DNA of 32,699 nucleotides from Spirochaeta lutea (GTDB lineage Bacteria; Spirochaetota; Spirochaetia; DSM-27196; Salinispiraceae), in the NCBI RefSeq assembly GCF_000758165.1, contig NZ_JNUP01000041.1:1-32699 (forward strand). The letters are read 5' to 3'. How positions within the stretch are numbered: the stretch's first letter is position 1; every line of letters begins with the position of its first letter. The position numbers and the translations under genes were made by a program. The notes beneath the pieces are model-generated. The model was not told where the DNA came from and ran no database searches. It saw nothing but the letters and a program-made list of their open reading frames with translations. This document shows, one piece after another, positions 14,576 through 24,200 of this stretch.

Positions 14576-16681
14576 ATGGCAATACAGTCCCATAGTCAAA
14601 TGGCAAATTTTATCTGGAGTATCTGTAATCTGCTCCGTGGACCGTATAAAAGGAATGAATACCGAAAAGTAATCCTTCCATTAACGGTATTAAGACGCTT
14701 TGACTGTATTCTTGATCCTACAAAAGCAAAGGTGCTTGAAGAGTTTCAATCCCTGAAAGGAAAATCTGAAAACATTATCAATGCCAAACTAAGAGAAATT
14801 ACGGGAGTCCCGTTTTACAACCTGTCAAAACTGAATTTCCCAAGACTTCTGGATGACCCGAATCATATTGCCCCCAACCTGAACAGCTATATCAATTCCT
14901 TTTCTCCCAATATTCGTCAAATTTTTGAGCGCTTTGATTTTGGAATTCAGGTTAACAGGCTCAATGAAAAGAATCTTTTATTCAATGTCATCAAGCAATT
15001 TGCTTCCGATAAGATGGATCTTTCTCCTTCGACCATCGACAACATACAGATGGGCTATGTTTTTGAGGAATTGATCCGAATCGGGGCTGAACAATCCAAT
15101 GAAGAGGCGGGAGAGCATTTTACCCCCCGGGAAGTGATCCGGCTGATGGTAAATCTGCTTCTCTCTCCCGAGGAAGATTTACGCAAAAGCCATGTGGTGA
15201 AGACCATCTATGACCCTGCCTGCGGTACCGGTGGGATGCTATCGGTCGCCGAGCAGTACATTAGGGATTTGAACAACGAAGCACAGCCCCATCTGTATGG
15301 CCAGGATTGGAACGATGAAGCCTATGCCATCTGCCGGGCGGACATGCTCATTAAGGGTGAAGACGCTGATAACATTAAACCGGATTGCACCTTTGAAAAA
15401 GACGGTTTTAAAAAACAGAAGTTTGACTACATGCTGGCAAATCCTCCTTTTGGAGTGGAGTGGAAACAGCAGCAAAAGACCATAGAAAACGAGAGAGATA
15501 CCCTTGGGTACGAAGGGCGTTTTGGCGCAGGAACGCCGCGCATAAACGATGGTTCCCTGTTATTCCTTCAGCACATGATTTCCAAGATGCGGACTCCAGA
15601 TGAAGGTGGGAGCCGCATTGGAATCGTGTTTAACGGCTCACCTCTATTTACAGGGGATGCGGGAAGCGGTGAGTCCAATATTCGGCAGTGGATTATTGAA
15701 AACGACTGGCTGGAGGCCATTGTGGCCTTGCCTGATCAGCTTTTTTACAATACCGGTATTTCAACCTATATCTGGATCATCAGCAACAAGAAAGAACAAC
15801 GGCGCAAAGGCAAGATCCAGCTTATCGACGCCAGAAACTACTTTGTAAAAATGCGCAAGAGCCTTGGAAACAAGCGACACCAGATTGGCGACGGGGAAGA
15901 TAATCTACCGGACCAGATTTCCGCAATCAGTAAGATCTACGGCAACTTCAAACACAACGAGACGCGGAAGTTTACCATTGACGGTCAGGAGAAGGAACTT
16001 GAGGTATCCAAAATCTTTGACAACATTGATTTCGGGTTTAATAAAATCACCGTTGAACGGCCCCTGCGCCTCAATTTTCAGGCTACTGAAGAACGGATAA
16101 AACGGTTGGATGATTTCAAAGGGTTCATCAATATTGCTTCTAGTAAAAAGAAAAACGAAACCCTCCGTCAGCAGGAAATTGAAGCCGGGGAAAAACGCCA
16201 ACAAGCTGTCAAAACGCTGCTTTTTGATTTGAGAAAAGCCACCTCTGAGCAGTTGTTCAAGGACAGAGCTGTTTTCCTCAAGGAACTAAAAAAGTTGGAT
16301 CAGGCTTCCGGCATTCGCTTAACCGCGCCGGAGCTGAAGGTGATACTGGAGGCTCTGAGTGAAAAAGATGAAACCGCAGAAATCTGCCGGGACGCCAAAG
16401 GCAGACCGGAACCGGATTCTGACCTGAGGGATACCGAGAATGTACCTCTCAAGGAAAACGTGGAGGACTACTTTAAGCGGGAAGTGCTGCCCCATGTCCC
16501 TGATGCCTGGATTGACCATAAGAAGACAAAGGTCGGCTACGAGATACCCCTGAACCGGCATTTCTACCGTTATGAACCTCCCCGGGAGCTGGAAGAGATC
16601 GAGACAGACATTAAGGAATTGGAGCAGGAGATAGTATCAATGTTGGCAGAGATTACCGGAAGCATCGGGGTAGTCTCATGA
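14576..16681 (+). CDS. hsdM: Type I restriction-modification system, DNA methyltransferase subunit HsdM
   Basis: The 701-residue N6-adenine methyltransferase subunit of a type I system starts with an HsdM N-terminal helical domain. It then shows EHFTPREVIRLMV at 180-192, the AdoMet-binding motif DPACGTGG at 213-220 and the catalytic motif NPPFG at 289-293. The last 150 residues or so form a charged, helical extension ending in a coiled-coil-like EIETDIKELEQEI segment, longer than in the classical E. coli subunit. It pairs with HsdS to methylate the target and with HsdR to restrict unmodified DNA. The ATG at 14576 follows GGAG at 14566-14569. Its stop overlaps the next start by four bases (ATGA at 16678), making it the first gene of a six-gene operon. 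Confidence 0.95.
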   Translation: MAIQSHSQMANFIWSICNLLRGPYKRNEYRKVILPLTVLRRFDCILDPTKAKVLEEFQSLKGKSENIINAKLREITGVPFYNLSKLNFPRLLDDPNHIAPNLNSYINSFSPNIRQIFERFDFGIQVNRLNEKNLLFNVIKQFASDKMDLSPSTIDNIQMGYVFEELIRIGAEQSNEEAGEHFTPREVIRLMVNLLLSPEEDLRKSHVVKTIYDPACGTGGMLSVAEQYIRDLNNEAQPHLYGQDWNDEAYAICRADMLIKGEDADNIKPDCTFEKDGFKKQKFDYMLANPPFGVEWKQQQKTIENERDTLGYEGRFGAGTPRINDGSLLFLQHMISKMRTPDEGGSRIGIVFNGSPLFTGDAGSGESNIRQWIIENDWLEAIVALPDQLFYNTGISTYIWIISNKKEQRRKGKIQLIDARNYFVKMRKSLGNKRHQIGDGEDNLPDQISAISKIYGNFKHNETRKFTIDGQEKELEVSKIFDNIDFGFNKITVERPLRLNFQATEERIKRLDDFKGFINIASSKKKNETLRQQEIEAGEKRQQAVKTLLFDLRKATSEQLFKDRAVFLKELKKLDQASGIRLTAPELKVILEALSEKDETAEICRDAKGRPEPDSDLRDTENVPLKENVEDYFKREVLPHVPDAWIDHKKTKVGYEIPLNRHFYRYEPPRELEEIETDIKELEQEIVSMLAEITGSIGVVS

Positions 16682-17700
16682 GCGAGGAAATACGAAACAC
16701 CGGCGATCTGATCATCTACGAGACCGCCGACGGCAAAAACAGAATAGAGTGCAAACTGGCCGGTGAGACTATCTGGCTTTCGCAAGCCTTAATGGCCGAG
16801 CTCTTCGACCGCTCCAAAAAGACCATCAGCGAGCACCTACAAAACCTTTTTGCCGAAGGAGAGCTGGAAGAATCTTCAGTTGTCCGGAATTTCCGGACAA
16901 CTGCCGCCGACGGTAAAAGCTATGATGTGGTCTATTACAATCTGGAAGCGGTTCTGGCGGTAGGTTTTCGGGTTAAGTCACCCCGGGGAACACAATTCCG
17001 CAAATGGGCCAACACCCAGCTGCGGGAATTCCTGGTCAAAGGCTTTGTGATGGACGATGAGCGGCTCAAAGACCCGGGAAAACTGGACTACTTTGACGAG
17101 CTCCTGGCCCGCATCCGGGAAATCCGGGCTTCTGAAAAGCGCTTTTATCAGAAGGTGCGGGAACTTTTCGCCTTAAGCACCGATTACAAGGACGATGAAA
17201 AGGCTGCCCAGCTCTTCTTTGCGGAGGTGCAGAACAAACTGCTCTTTGCCGTTACCGGAAAGACCGCTGCGGAAGTGGTGGTCAGCCGGGCAAACCCGGA
17301 GGAGCCCAATATGGCCCTCACCAGTTGGAGCGGCAGCCGGGTGCGCAAGCAGGACGTAATTGTCGCTAAGAATTACCTGAGTTCCGATGAAATCGATTCC
17401 CTGAACCGGCTGGTGGTCATTTTTCTGGAGCAGGCAGAGCTGCGGGTAAAGGATCGCAAACAACTGACCCTGGATTTCTGGCGGAGCAATGTAGACCGAC
17501 TGCTGGAGTTTAACGATAAACAGGTATTGCATGGTCTGGGGAGCATCAGCCACCAAGCCATGAAGTCAATCGCCCACGACCGCTATGAAAGTTTTGACAC
17601 CGCCCGCCGACAGCAGGAAGCCATTGATGCCGACAAGGACGATCTGGCCCAGTTGGAAAAGCTGGAAAAGCAGCTTGAGAACAAGGGGGGTAAACAATGA
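16678..17700 (+). CDS. RhuM-family protein within the type I R-M operon
   Basis: The 340-residue protein matches the virulence RhuM family, named from a Salmonella pathogenicity island and biochemically poorly understood. Family features are the N-terminal TIWLSQALMAELFDRSKKTI winged-helix-like segment (about 28-48), SVVRNFRTTAADGKSYDVVYYNLEAVL (about 65-92) and RVKSPRGTQFRKWANTQLREFLVKGF (about 97-122). A long helical C-terminal half contains the SEKRFYQKVRELFALS segment. Homologues are often encoded inside hsd loci, so a regulatory or DNA-binding role in restriction is plausible but unproven. Both ends overlap neighbours by 4 bp (ATGA at 16678 and at 17697), so it is translationally coupled to hsdM and hsdS. 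Confidence 0.85.
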   Translation: MSEEIRNTGDLIIYETADGKNRIECKLAGETIWLSQALMAELFDRSKKTISEHLQNLFAEGELEESSVVRNFRTTAADGKSYDVVYYNLEAVLAVGFRVKSPRGTQFRKWANTQLREFLVKGFVMDDERLKDPGKLDYFDELLARIREIRASEKRFYQKVRELFALSTDYKDDEKAAQLFFAEVQNKLLFAVTGKTAAEVVVSRANPEEPNMALTSWSGSRVRKQDVIVAKNYLSSDEIDSLNRLVVIFLEQAELRVKDRKQLTLDFWRSNVDRLLEFNDKQVLHGLGSISHQAMKSIAHDRYESFDTARRQQEAIDADKDDLAQLEKLEKQLENKGGKQ

Positions 17701-19061
17701 GCAGAAAGAAATACCCCAACTACAAGCCCTCGGGAATTCCCTGGCTGGGGGATGTGCCAGAGGGTTGGGAAGTTAAGAGGCTGAAAACATCTGTCAACTA
17801 CTGGGTAAGCAATGTTGATAAGGTTCCCAGTGAAGATGAACAGCCTATACTCCTCTGTAACTACACAGACGTGTATTACAATGATTTTATATCACCAGAT
17901 TTGAGTCTGATGGAAACAACCGCAACATCAGAAGAAATAAAGAAATTTCATCTTGAAGCTGGTGATGTTGTGATTACAAAAGATTCTGAATCGTGGGAGG
18001 ATATCGCTGTACCTTCACTTATTGTAAAAACCGAATCGAATTTGCTATGCGGATATCACTTAGCAATGATACGGCCAAAAAAAAATAAGATTGTGGGTGA
18101 TTATTTATTTAGACAATTTCAATCAAGTGCGACTAACCATCAATTTCAAATCGCATCAACTGGTGTAACTCGATATGGGTTGCCTAAAAGTGCAATTGGC
18201 GATGCCATTATCCCTCTCCCCCCTCTCCCCGAACAGCAGGCCATTGCCGCTTTCCTTGACCGGGAAACCGGTCGAATCGACGCCTTGATCGAGAAAAAGA
18301 AACAGCTAATTGATCTGCTCAAAGAAAAACGCAGCGCCATGATCTCCCGGGCCGTGACCAAAGGGCTGGACCCTTCGGTGAAGATGAGGCCCTCGGGAGT
18401 TCCCTGGCTTGGAGATGTGCCGGAGGGGTGGGAGGTGAAGAAATTTTCTTACGTAATTGGTTTTCAGGAGGGACCGGGCATCATGGCGGTAGACTTTCAA
18501 GATGAAGGAATACCGTTGCTGCGAATCCGCAATATTCAAGGACCATATGTTAATTTGGGCGATTGTAATTTTTTAGATCCAAACAAAGTTGCAGATAAAT
18601 GGAACCATTTTAAATGCAAGAAAACGGATTTGCTTATAAGTGGCAGCGCTTCCACTGGACTTGTATGTGAAGTAAATGAAATTGGCGTTGGAGCAATCCC
18701 ATATACCGGCATAATTCGCCTATGGCCAAATAGCGGTACAATTGCCAAAGATTTTATTAGATGGTTTGTTTCTTCTGCTTTATTTGATACACAGGTTTCT
18801 ATTTTTCAAGCAGGATCAACAATAAAACATTTTGGCCCTGACCATCTTCGAAAAATGAAAGTGCCTCTCCCCCCTCTCCCCGAACAGCAGTCCATAGCCG
18901 CCTTTCTTGACCGGGAAACCTCAAAAATCGATGCCCTGGTCAGCAAGGTAGAGACGGCCATCGAACGTCTCAAAGAATACCGAATCTCCCTGATCTCTTC
19001 GGCGGTGACCGGAAAGATCGATGTGAGGGAAGAAATGAAAGCGGAGGTTGCTCATGGGTAA
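17697..19061 (+). CDS. hsdS: Type I restriction-modification system, specificity subunit HsdS
   Basis: The 454-residue subunit has two target-recognition domains and two copies of the conserved framework. Each half starts with PSGxPWLGDVPEGWEVK (residues 11-27 and 232-248). Each ends with PLPPLPEQQ followed by IAAFLDRET and a long helical spacer (starting near residues 172 and 389). The variable domains are AT-rich and unlike each other, so the target is a bipartite asymmetric sequence; it cannot be predicted here. It binds HsdM to set methylation and restriction specificity. The conserved segments are also repeated at DNA level, which can allow domain exchange. The start overlaps rhuM by four bases. 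The stop overlaps the SIR2-like start by eight bases. Confidence 0.95.
   Translation: MSRKKYPNYKPSGIPWLGDVPEGWEVKRLKTSVNYWVSNVDKVPSEDEQPILLCNYTDVYYNDFISPDLSLMETTATSEEIKKFHLEAGDVVITKDSESWEDIAVPSLIVKTESNLLCGYHLAMIRPKKNKIVGDYLFRQFQSSATNHQFQIASTGVTRYGLPKSAIGDAIIPLPPLPEQQAIAAFLDRETGRIDALIEKKKQLIDLLKEKRSAMISRAVTKGLDPSVKMRPSGVPWLGDVPEGWEVKKFSYVIGFQEGPGIMAVDFQDEGIPLLRIRNIQGPYVNLGDCNFLDPNKVADKWNHFKCKKTDLLISGSASTGLVCEVNEIGVGAIPYTGIIRLWPNSGTIAKDFIRWFVSSALFDTQVSIFQAGSTIKHFGPDHLRKMKVPLPPLPEQQSIAAFLDRETSKIDALVSKVETAIERLKEYRISLISSAVTGKIDVREEMKAEVAHG
17727..17777. repeat. 51-bp direct repeat in hsdS, copy 1 (pair at 18390-18440)
   Basis: This segment encodes the first PSGIPWLGDVPEGWEVK framework and matches 18390-18440 at about 44 of 51 bases, exactly 221 codons away. 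It precedes the first target-recognition domain, and its partner precedes the second. Confidence 0.9.
18213..18270. repeat. Second direct repeat in hsdS, copy 1 (pair at 18864-18921)
   Basis: The first 27 bases (encoding LPPLPEQQ) are identical between 18213-18239 and 18864-18890. Similarity continues through IAAFLDRET. Together with the 51-bp repeat it brackets each recognition domain with homologous DNA. Confidence 0.9.
18390..18440. repeat. 51-bp direct repeat in hsdS, copy 2
   Basis: This is the partner of 17727-17777. It encodes PSGVPWLGDVPEGWEVK in front of the second target-recognition domain. Confidence 0.9.
18864..18921. repeat. Second direct repeat in hsdS, copy 2
   Basis: This is the partner of 18213-18270, with 27 identical bases at its start. 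It encodes the second LPPLPEQQ framework after the second recognition domain. Confidence 0.9.
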
Positions 19062-20397
19062 GGATAATGTAGTTCTGGTTCTTGGAGCCGGTGCAGACAA
19101 GACCAAAGGCATTGATTTTCCCGTTGCGGCGGATCTGCTTTCCCAAATCAGCGTTTATCTGAGTACCGACGAAGGAAAGGCTGTAGAAAAAGCCTTGCGA
19201 GATAGCATACCCAACCTGACCTTTCGCTTTGACAAGTTTATCAATAATGCGATTTCTGAGATCGCTCACCGGGAGCCTGAGCAACTAAAGTGGACAGTAG
19301 CCCGAGTTCAGGAGGCGGTAAGCAGTCTTCCAGATGACGATGCATCAACACCAATCAAAAAGCAGGGCCAGCTAATCATCAGGCTATTCAATCAACTGCA
19401 GAGCATTTCAGCAACCAATGCCATCGATGAAGAAACGCGCACTCTCATCCGTGAGGTTTTCGGAGATCAAGCCAATGAGTTCGATTTGGACGACCACATT
19501 CTGAATCTTGGAACCATGAGCGTCTCTGATACCTTCAAAGCTATCCTCCGCTATGTACTCAAGCAGAGCCTGGAGGCTGAAGCCAATGATGTCGCCCGGG
19601 CTCTTGGTGCGGATATGCTGGATATCGAACAACTTCTGGTGAACAAATTCCTTGGTTTTTACAATAACAAATTATCCGACATAAAATCCTATGTGTATAT
19701 TTCCTGGTGCTTATGGGCTTTCCTGAGTCACAAAGACAAAGAAGTGAAAGCGAAGAATTCCGGCGGCGTCCCTTTTTATTCCAATATTCCTACGGAGTGG
19801 AAAGCCATTACCCTGAACTATACCAGCTTTCTTCAAGGTCAGCTGGGAACAGAGAAGAGCTCTTACTTTCATGGAGGCTTATTGACCTATGTCCGCATGG
19901 ACAATCGGGAACTGCTTCGCTTTGACCAATATGATGATAAAAACCCTACAGAGTTGCTGGAGCAGCAGGTTTGTCCAAGCCTAAAGTTTGATAAAGAAAA
20001 CCCAGCTAACTCCGTTTGTCTTATCCCCTCATTGGTGCCGCCCCTTCGTTTGAAACCGATTCTCTCCCATCATTATATAAAAACCTGGTACTCAGCATCT
20101 GATTGGCTGGAGAAAGCCGACGTTATTGTTATAATTGGCTATTCCTTGAACTCCGCCGACGAGCACTTCAACGACATACTCAGATCAAACAGCCATAAAA
20201 AAACCATTATCATTAACCCTGATGCTCACAATGAACAATTTCTGTCACTGGTTACCCGGATATATGCAGTAGCTGTCAGCCAGCTTACAGATTTCCAGAT
20301 TCAGGGCTGCAAAGCCAAGAAGTCACAAAAATTGATTCTGATTAACGCTTACGCTGATGCCTGCAATCTGGCGGAATTACCGGAGCTGTTCCAATGA
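19054..20397 (+). CDS. SIR2-like domain protein, predicted NAD+-consuming effector
   Basis: The 447-residue protein has an N-terminal nucleotide-binding strand and loop, VVLVLGAGADKTKGIDFP (6-23), as in SIR2-like proteins. The sirtuin-type asparagine is in LNYTSF (N255) and the histidine in FHGG (H273). The typical C-terminal IIGYSLNSADEHF segment of the SIR2_2 group is at 360-372. The middle (about 80-230) is helical and unassigned. SIR2-like proteins of defence systems such as Thoeris or DSR degrade NAD+ when triggered. The apparently intact N and H make an NADase plausible here, but activity is inferred. The ATG at 19054 is preferred because GGAGG lies at 19043-19047; a TTG at 19048 is the alternative. 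It overlaps hsdS by 8 bp and the FRG gene by 4 bp. Being between hsdS and hsdR, it is likely co-expressed with restriction. Confidence 0.8.
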   Translation: MGKDNVVLVLGAGADKTKGIDFPVAADLLSQISVYLSTDEGKAVEKALRDSIPNLTFRFDKFINNAISEIAHREPEQLKWTVARVQEAVSSLPDDDASTPIKKQGQLIIRLFNQLQSISATNAIDEETRTLIREVFGDQANEFDLDDHILNLGTMSVSDTFKAILRYVLKQSLEAEANDVARALGADMLDIEQLLVNKFLGFYNNKLSDIKSYVYISWCLWAFLSHKDKEVKAKNSGGVPFYSNIPTEWKAITLNYTSFLQGQLGTEKSSYFHGGLLTYVRMDNRELLRFDQYDDKNPTELLEQQVCPSLKFDKENPANSVCLIPSLVPPLRLKPILSHHYIKTWYSASDWLEKADVIVIIGYSLNSADEHFNDILRSNSHKKTIIINPDAHNEQFLSLVTRIYAVAVSQLTDFQIQGCKAKKSQKLILINAYADACNLAELPELFQ

Positions 20398-21299
20398 GCA
20401 ATGTTCTCCATGAAGTAGAAAACTTTGAGGATTATCTCAGGATAATAAAAGACGAGATCAGTATCAAAAGGCCTTACTACCGTGGACAGGAGAAACGCGT
20501 CCAGGATGGGTATACGCTATGGCCTTCCCTGGCACGATACGAGTACCTAAAGAAAAAATCGCCGACAGAACTGACACAAATTGAAAAACGCACACTAACA
20601 ACCTTCGCGAACCATGTCATAGGTCATGTGAATCATATACCACCTGATGAGTGGGGAATGCTGGCTCTGGCCCAACACCATGGTCTGCCGACTCGGTTCA
20701 TGGATTGGACCACGAATCCTCTGGTAGCCTTGTACTTCGCTACACGAAACACAAAAAAAGATAAAGATGGCACTCTTATGGATAGCGCGGTGTATGTGTT
20801 GATCCAGCAGCCGGATAATTACAGTGATTTAAAAAACCAACAGGAAAAGTCAGATCTGGAGGCGGATGATGAAGAGGACACAAGCCAAACTACAGATGGT
20901 GATCCCTACAGTCAGTATGGGATAGATGGCGAAAGCGAACCTGACTCTTATGATGATGAGGACGAGTCCAGTGATTCTTCTGTTAAAAAAAAGTCCCTGA
21001 ATTACGCCAGTTCATTCACCCCATTCGATATAACCGCAAACGTGATCTATGAACCTCCCCATGTATCCCAGCGCATACGAACTCAGGACGTCGTTCTCTT
21101 AGCCTGCTTTAACCCTTTAACTCCCCTAGAAGAGAAGGACTATCTGGAAATTGTCATAAAAGCTGATGCCCACGAGTCCATACGAAAGCGGCTCGATTTA
21201 TATGGTGTATTTGATAAACAGCTCTTTCCCGATCTTGACGGTATGGCGAAGTGGCTGAAGTTCCATGAATTTGAATGTCAAAACGGAGAAGATGAATGA
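20394..21299 (+). CDS. FRG-domain protein
   Basis: The 301-residue protein carries the FRG domain, named after its N-terminal (F/Y)RG motif: YYRGQ at 28-32, then LAQHHGLPTRFMDWT at 92-106 and PLVALYFATRNT at 109-120. To my knowledge its biochemical function is not established. A strongly acidic, low-complexity stretch at about 145-190 (runs of D and E) separates it from the C-terminal part. That part contains IYEPPHVSQRIRTQD, a segment often seen near the end of FRG proteins. No membrane segment is seen. It overlaps the SIR2-like gene by 4 bp upstream (ATGA at 20394) and hsdR by 4 bp downstream, which suggests a fixed SIR2/FRG pair. A role as partner, sensor or regulator of the SIR2 protein is an inference from this arrangement. 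Confidence 0.85.
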   Translation: MSNVLHEVENFEDYLRIIKDEISIKRPYYRGQEKRVQDGYTLWPSLARYEYLKKKSPTELTQIEKRTLTTFANHVIGHVNHIPPDEWGMLALAQHHGLPTRFMDWTTNPLVALYFATRNTKKDKDGTLMDSAVYVLIQQPDNYSDLKNQQEKSDLEADDEEDTSQTTDGDPYSQYGIDGESEPDSYDDEDESSDSSVKKKSLNYASSFTPFDITANVIYEPPHVSQRIRTQDVVLLACFNPLTPLEEKDYLEIVIKADAHESIRKRLDLYGVFDKQLFPDLDGMAKWLKFHEFECQNGEDE

Positions 21300-24200
21300 A
21301 AGCAACAACCGAAAAAGCCTTTGAAGCCTATATTCAGGAAGTATTAACCACTCGGGACTGGCTGACCGGGAGCAATCAAATATGGAACAAGCAGAAAGCC
21401 CTTTTTTCTGACTATGTGATCTCTTTTATCAAAGACACCCAAGGCGACCTGTGGCAGCAAATGGAGACACTCCATGGTTCGGAGCTGGAAGCGAAAGTCA
21501 TAGAAACCCTGGTTAAGGAAAGGATTTCCAAGGGAACGCTCTATATAATCCGCCATGGCTTCAAATTCTACGGAAAGGTCTTCAAGCTCGCGTATTACAA
21601 GCCTGCTCACTCGCTGGTTTTAGAAACCCAGGAACTGTATGACAAGAATCGCCTCCATGTAACGCGCCAGGTTCCCTGTCATCCCCAGGATGGAAGCACC
21701 ATGGATATGGTGTTGTCCCTCAATGGTATTCCCTTGGTAACGATTGAACTAAAAAATCCGGCAACCGGTCAAACCTGGAAACACGCCATAGGCCAATATA
21801 AAACAGACAGGGATCCCAATGCGCCGTTGTTTCAGTTCAAAAAAGGAGCCTTGGTTCATTTTGCCATTGATCCCGATGAAGCCTACATGACCACCAAACT
21901 GAATAGGCAGAAAACCTATTTCTTACCCTTTAACCGAGGCAGTGCTCCCGGGGAAATTGAATGCGGTCGAGGAAATCCTGCTCACCCTTCAGGACACAGA
22001 ACCGGCTACTTCTGGGAAGAAATACTCGCGCGCGACAGCTTCTTGGATATTGTCTCCAGCTTCATTTTTCTTGAAACCGTGGAAGAAACTATTGATGACG
22101 GTGCTGGTGGCAGAAAAAAACGGACCAAGGAAACCATGATCTTTCCCCGTTATCATCAATTAGACAGCGTTCGAAAGCTCATAAAGACCTCAAGAAATGA
22201 TGGAACCGGAAATAATTACCTTATCCAGCACTCCGCAGGAAGCGGGAAAACAAACAGTATTTCCTGGCTATCTCATCGTCTGTCCAGCCTGCATAACGCT
22301 GCAGATATTAAAATTTTCGACTGCGTAATTGTTATTACCGACAGGCGAGTCTTGGACAAGCAGCTTCAGGACGCGATCTATCAGATAGAACATGCCCAGG
22401 GTGTGGTTAAAGCCATTGATGAAAACTCAAAACAGTTGGCAGAGGCCCTTATCGATGGAACCAAGATTGTCATTACAACCCTGCAAAAGTTCCCGTTCAT
22501 TTTGCGGGGTTTGCTTCACATAGCCGGAGCGGATAACCCGAATAAACCCGATGAGGCAGCCATCACCAGAGCCCAGGAATGGCAGGAAGCCATCGCATCC
22601 CGCAAGTATGCGGTAATTGTTGACGAGGCCCATTCCAGTCAGTCTGGTGAAACCGCCCGTGAATTAAAAAGGATTCTTGGAGCCGGGACGGAACAGGGTA
22701 CGGAAGAAAGCGAACTGGATTGGGAGGACGGCCTTAACAAGGTAATGGAGTCCCGGGGACGGCAAAAGAACCTCAGTTTCTTTGCCTTTACTGCCACACC
22801 CAAGGGCAAAACACTGGAACTCTTTGGGTCGAAAGGCCCCAGTGGTAAACCGGAGGCATTTCACACCTATTCCATGAAACAGGCCATCGAAGAGGGATTT
22901 ATTCTCGATGTGCTAGGTCGCTATACCACATACAAAACCTATTACAAGCTGATAAAGAAAGCCGAAGAAGATCCGGCCATGCCAAAGAAAAAGGCAGCCA
23001 AAAAACTGGGGAAATTTCTGGCCCTTCATCCGCACAATATAGAGCAGAAAACCGAGATCATGATTGAGCATTTTCGTGATCATGTAAAACACAAGTTGGG
23101 CGGCCGCGGGAAAGCCATGGTTGTAACAGGATCGCGATTGCATGCTGTCAGGTACATGCTTTCTTTTGAGAAATACATTAAAGAGAATAGTTATACCGAT
23201 ATACGACCTTTGGTAGCTTTCAGCGGAACGGTAAAAGACCCGGATACTGACAAAGAATACACCGAGCCCTCTATGAATATAGATGTTGTAACGGGGAAAA
23301 ATATTTCTGAGGCTCAGTTGCCTGAGAAATTCGATTCTTCTGACTACCAGGTTCTTCTCGTTGCCAATAAATACCAAACCGGCTTTGATCAGCCCCTTCT
23401 CTGTGCCATGTATGTTGATAAGCGGCTAGATGGTGTGCAGGCAGTTCAGACGCTTTCACGGCTCAACAGAACCAGCCCTGGTAAAGAAGCCCCCTTTGTA
23501 CTCGATTTCGTGAATCAGACAGAAGATATTTATATGGCCTTTAAGCCGTATTATAATTCCACAACCTTACAGGAACCTTCTGATCCTACACACCTTGAAA
23601 AACTGAAACATGAAATGAATGCCTTGCAGGTCTATCTTTGGTCCGAGGTAGTCGGATTCTGCCATGTGTTCTATTTGCCCCAATACAAGCAGAATCCATC
23701 CGATCACGCAAGAATGGAAAAGATGATTCAACCCGCGGTTGACCGTTTTAAGCTCCTTGATGAAGAAGGAAAAGCCCACTTCTATGATCGTCTCACGGCA
23801 TTTACCCGGTTTTATTCCTTCGTGAGTCAAATAATTCCCTACTCTGATCCTGAGCTGGAAATGCTCTACAGCTTTGGTCGATATTTAATTCCTCATCTTG
23901 ATTTGGGCGAGGATGGAGTTAACCCTAATCCTGAAAAAGAGGTTGTTCTTGAATATTACAGAATAGAAAAAGTGATGTCCGGTACTATTGTGATGGAGCC
24001 TGGTGAGCAACTTGGTGTGAAAAGCCCAACTGCAGTTGGAACGGGCAAGGCGGAGGATGAGCAGAAGCCGTTATCAGAGATTATTAATTCCCTCAATGAA
24101 CGGTTCGGAACAGATTTCTCTGAAGAAGATAGGCTTTTCTTTGAACAAATCAAGGAAAAAGCTGCAAAAGATGAACGCATCATTCAAACTGCGAAAGCAA

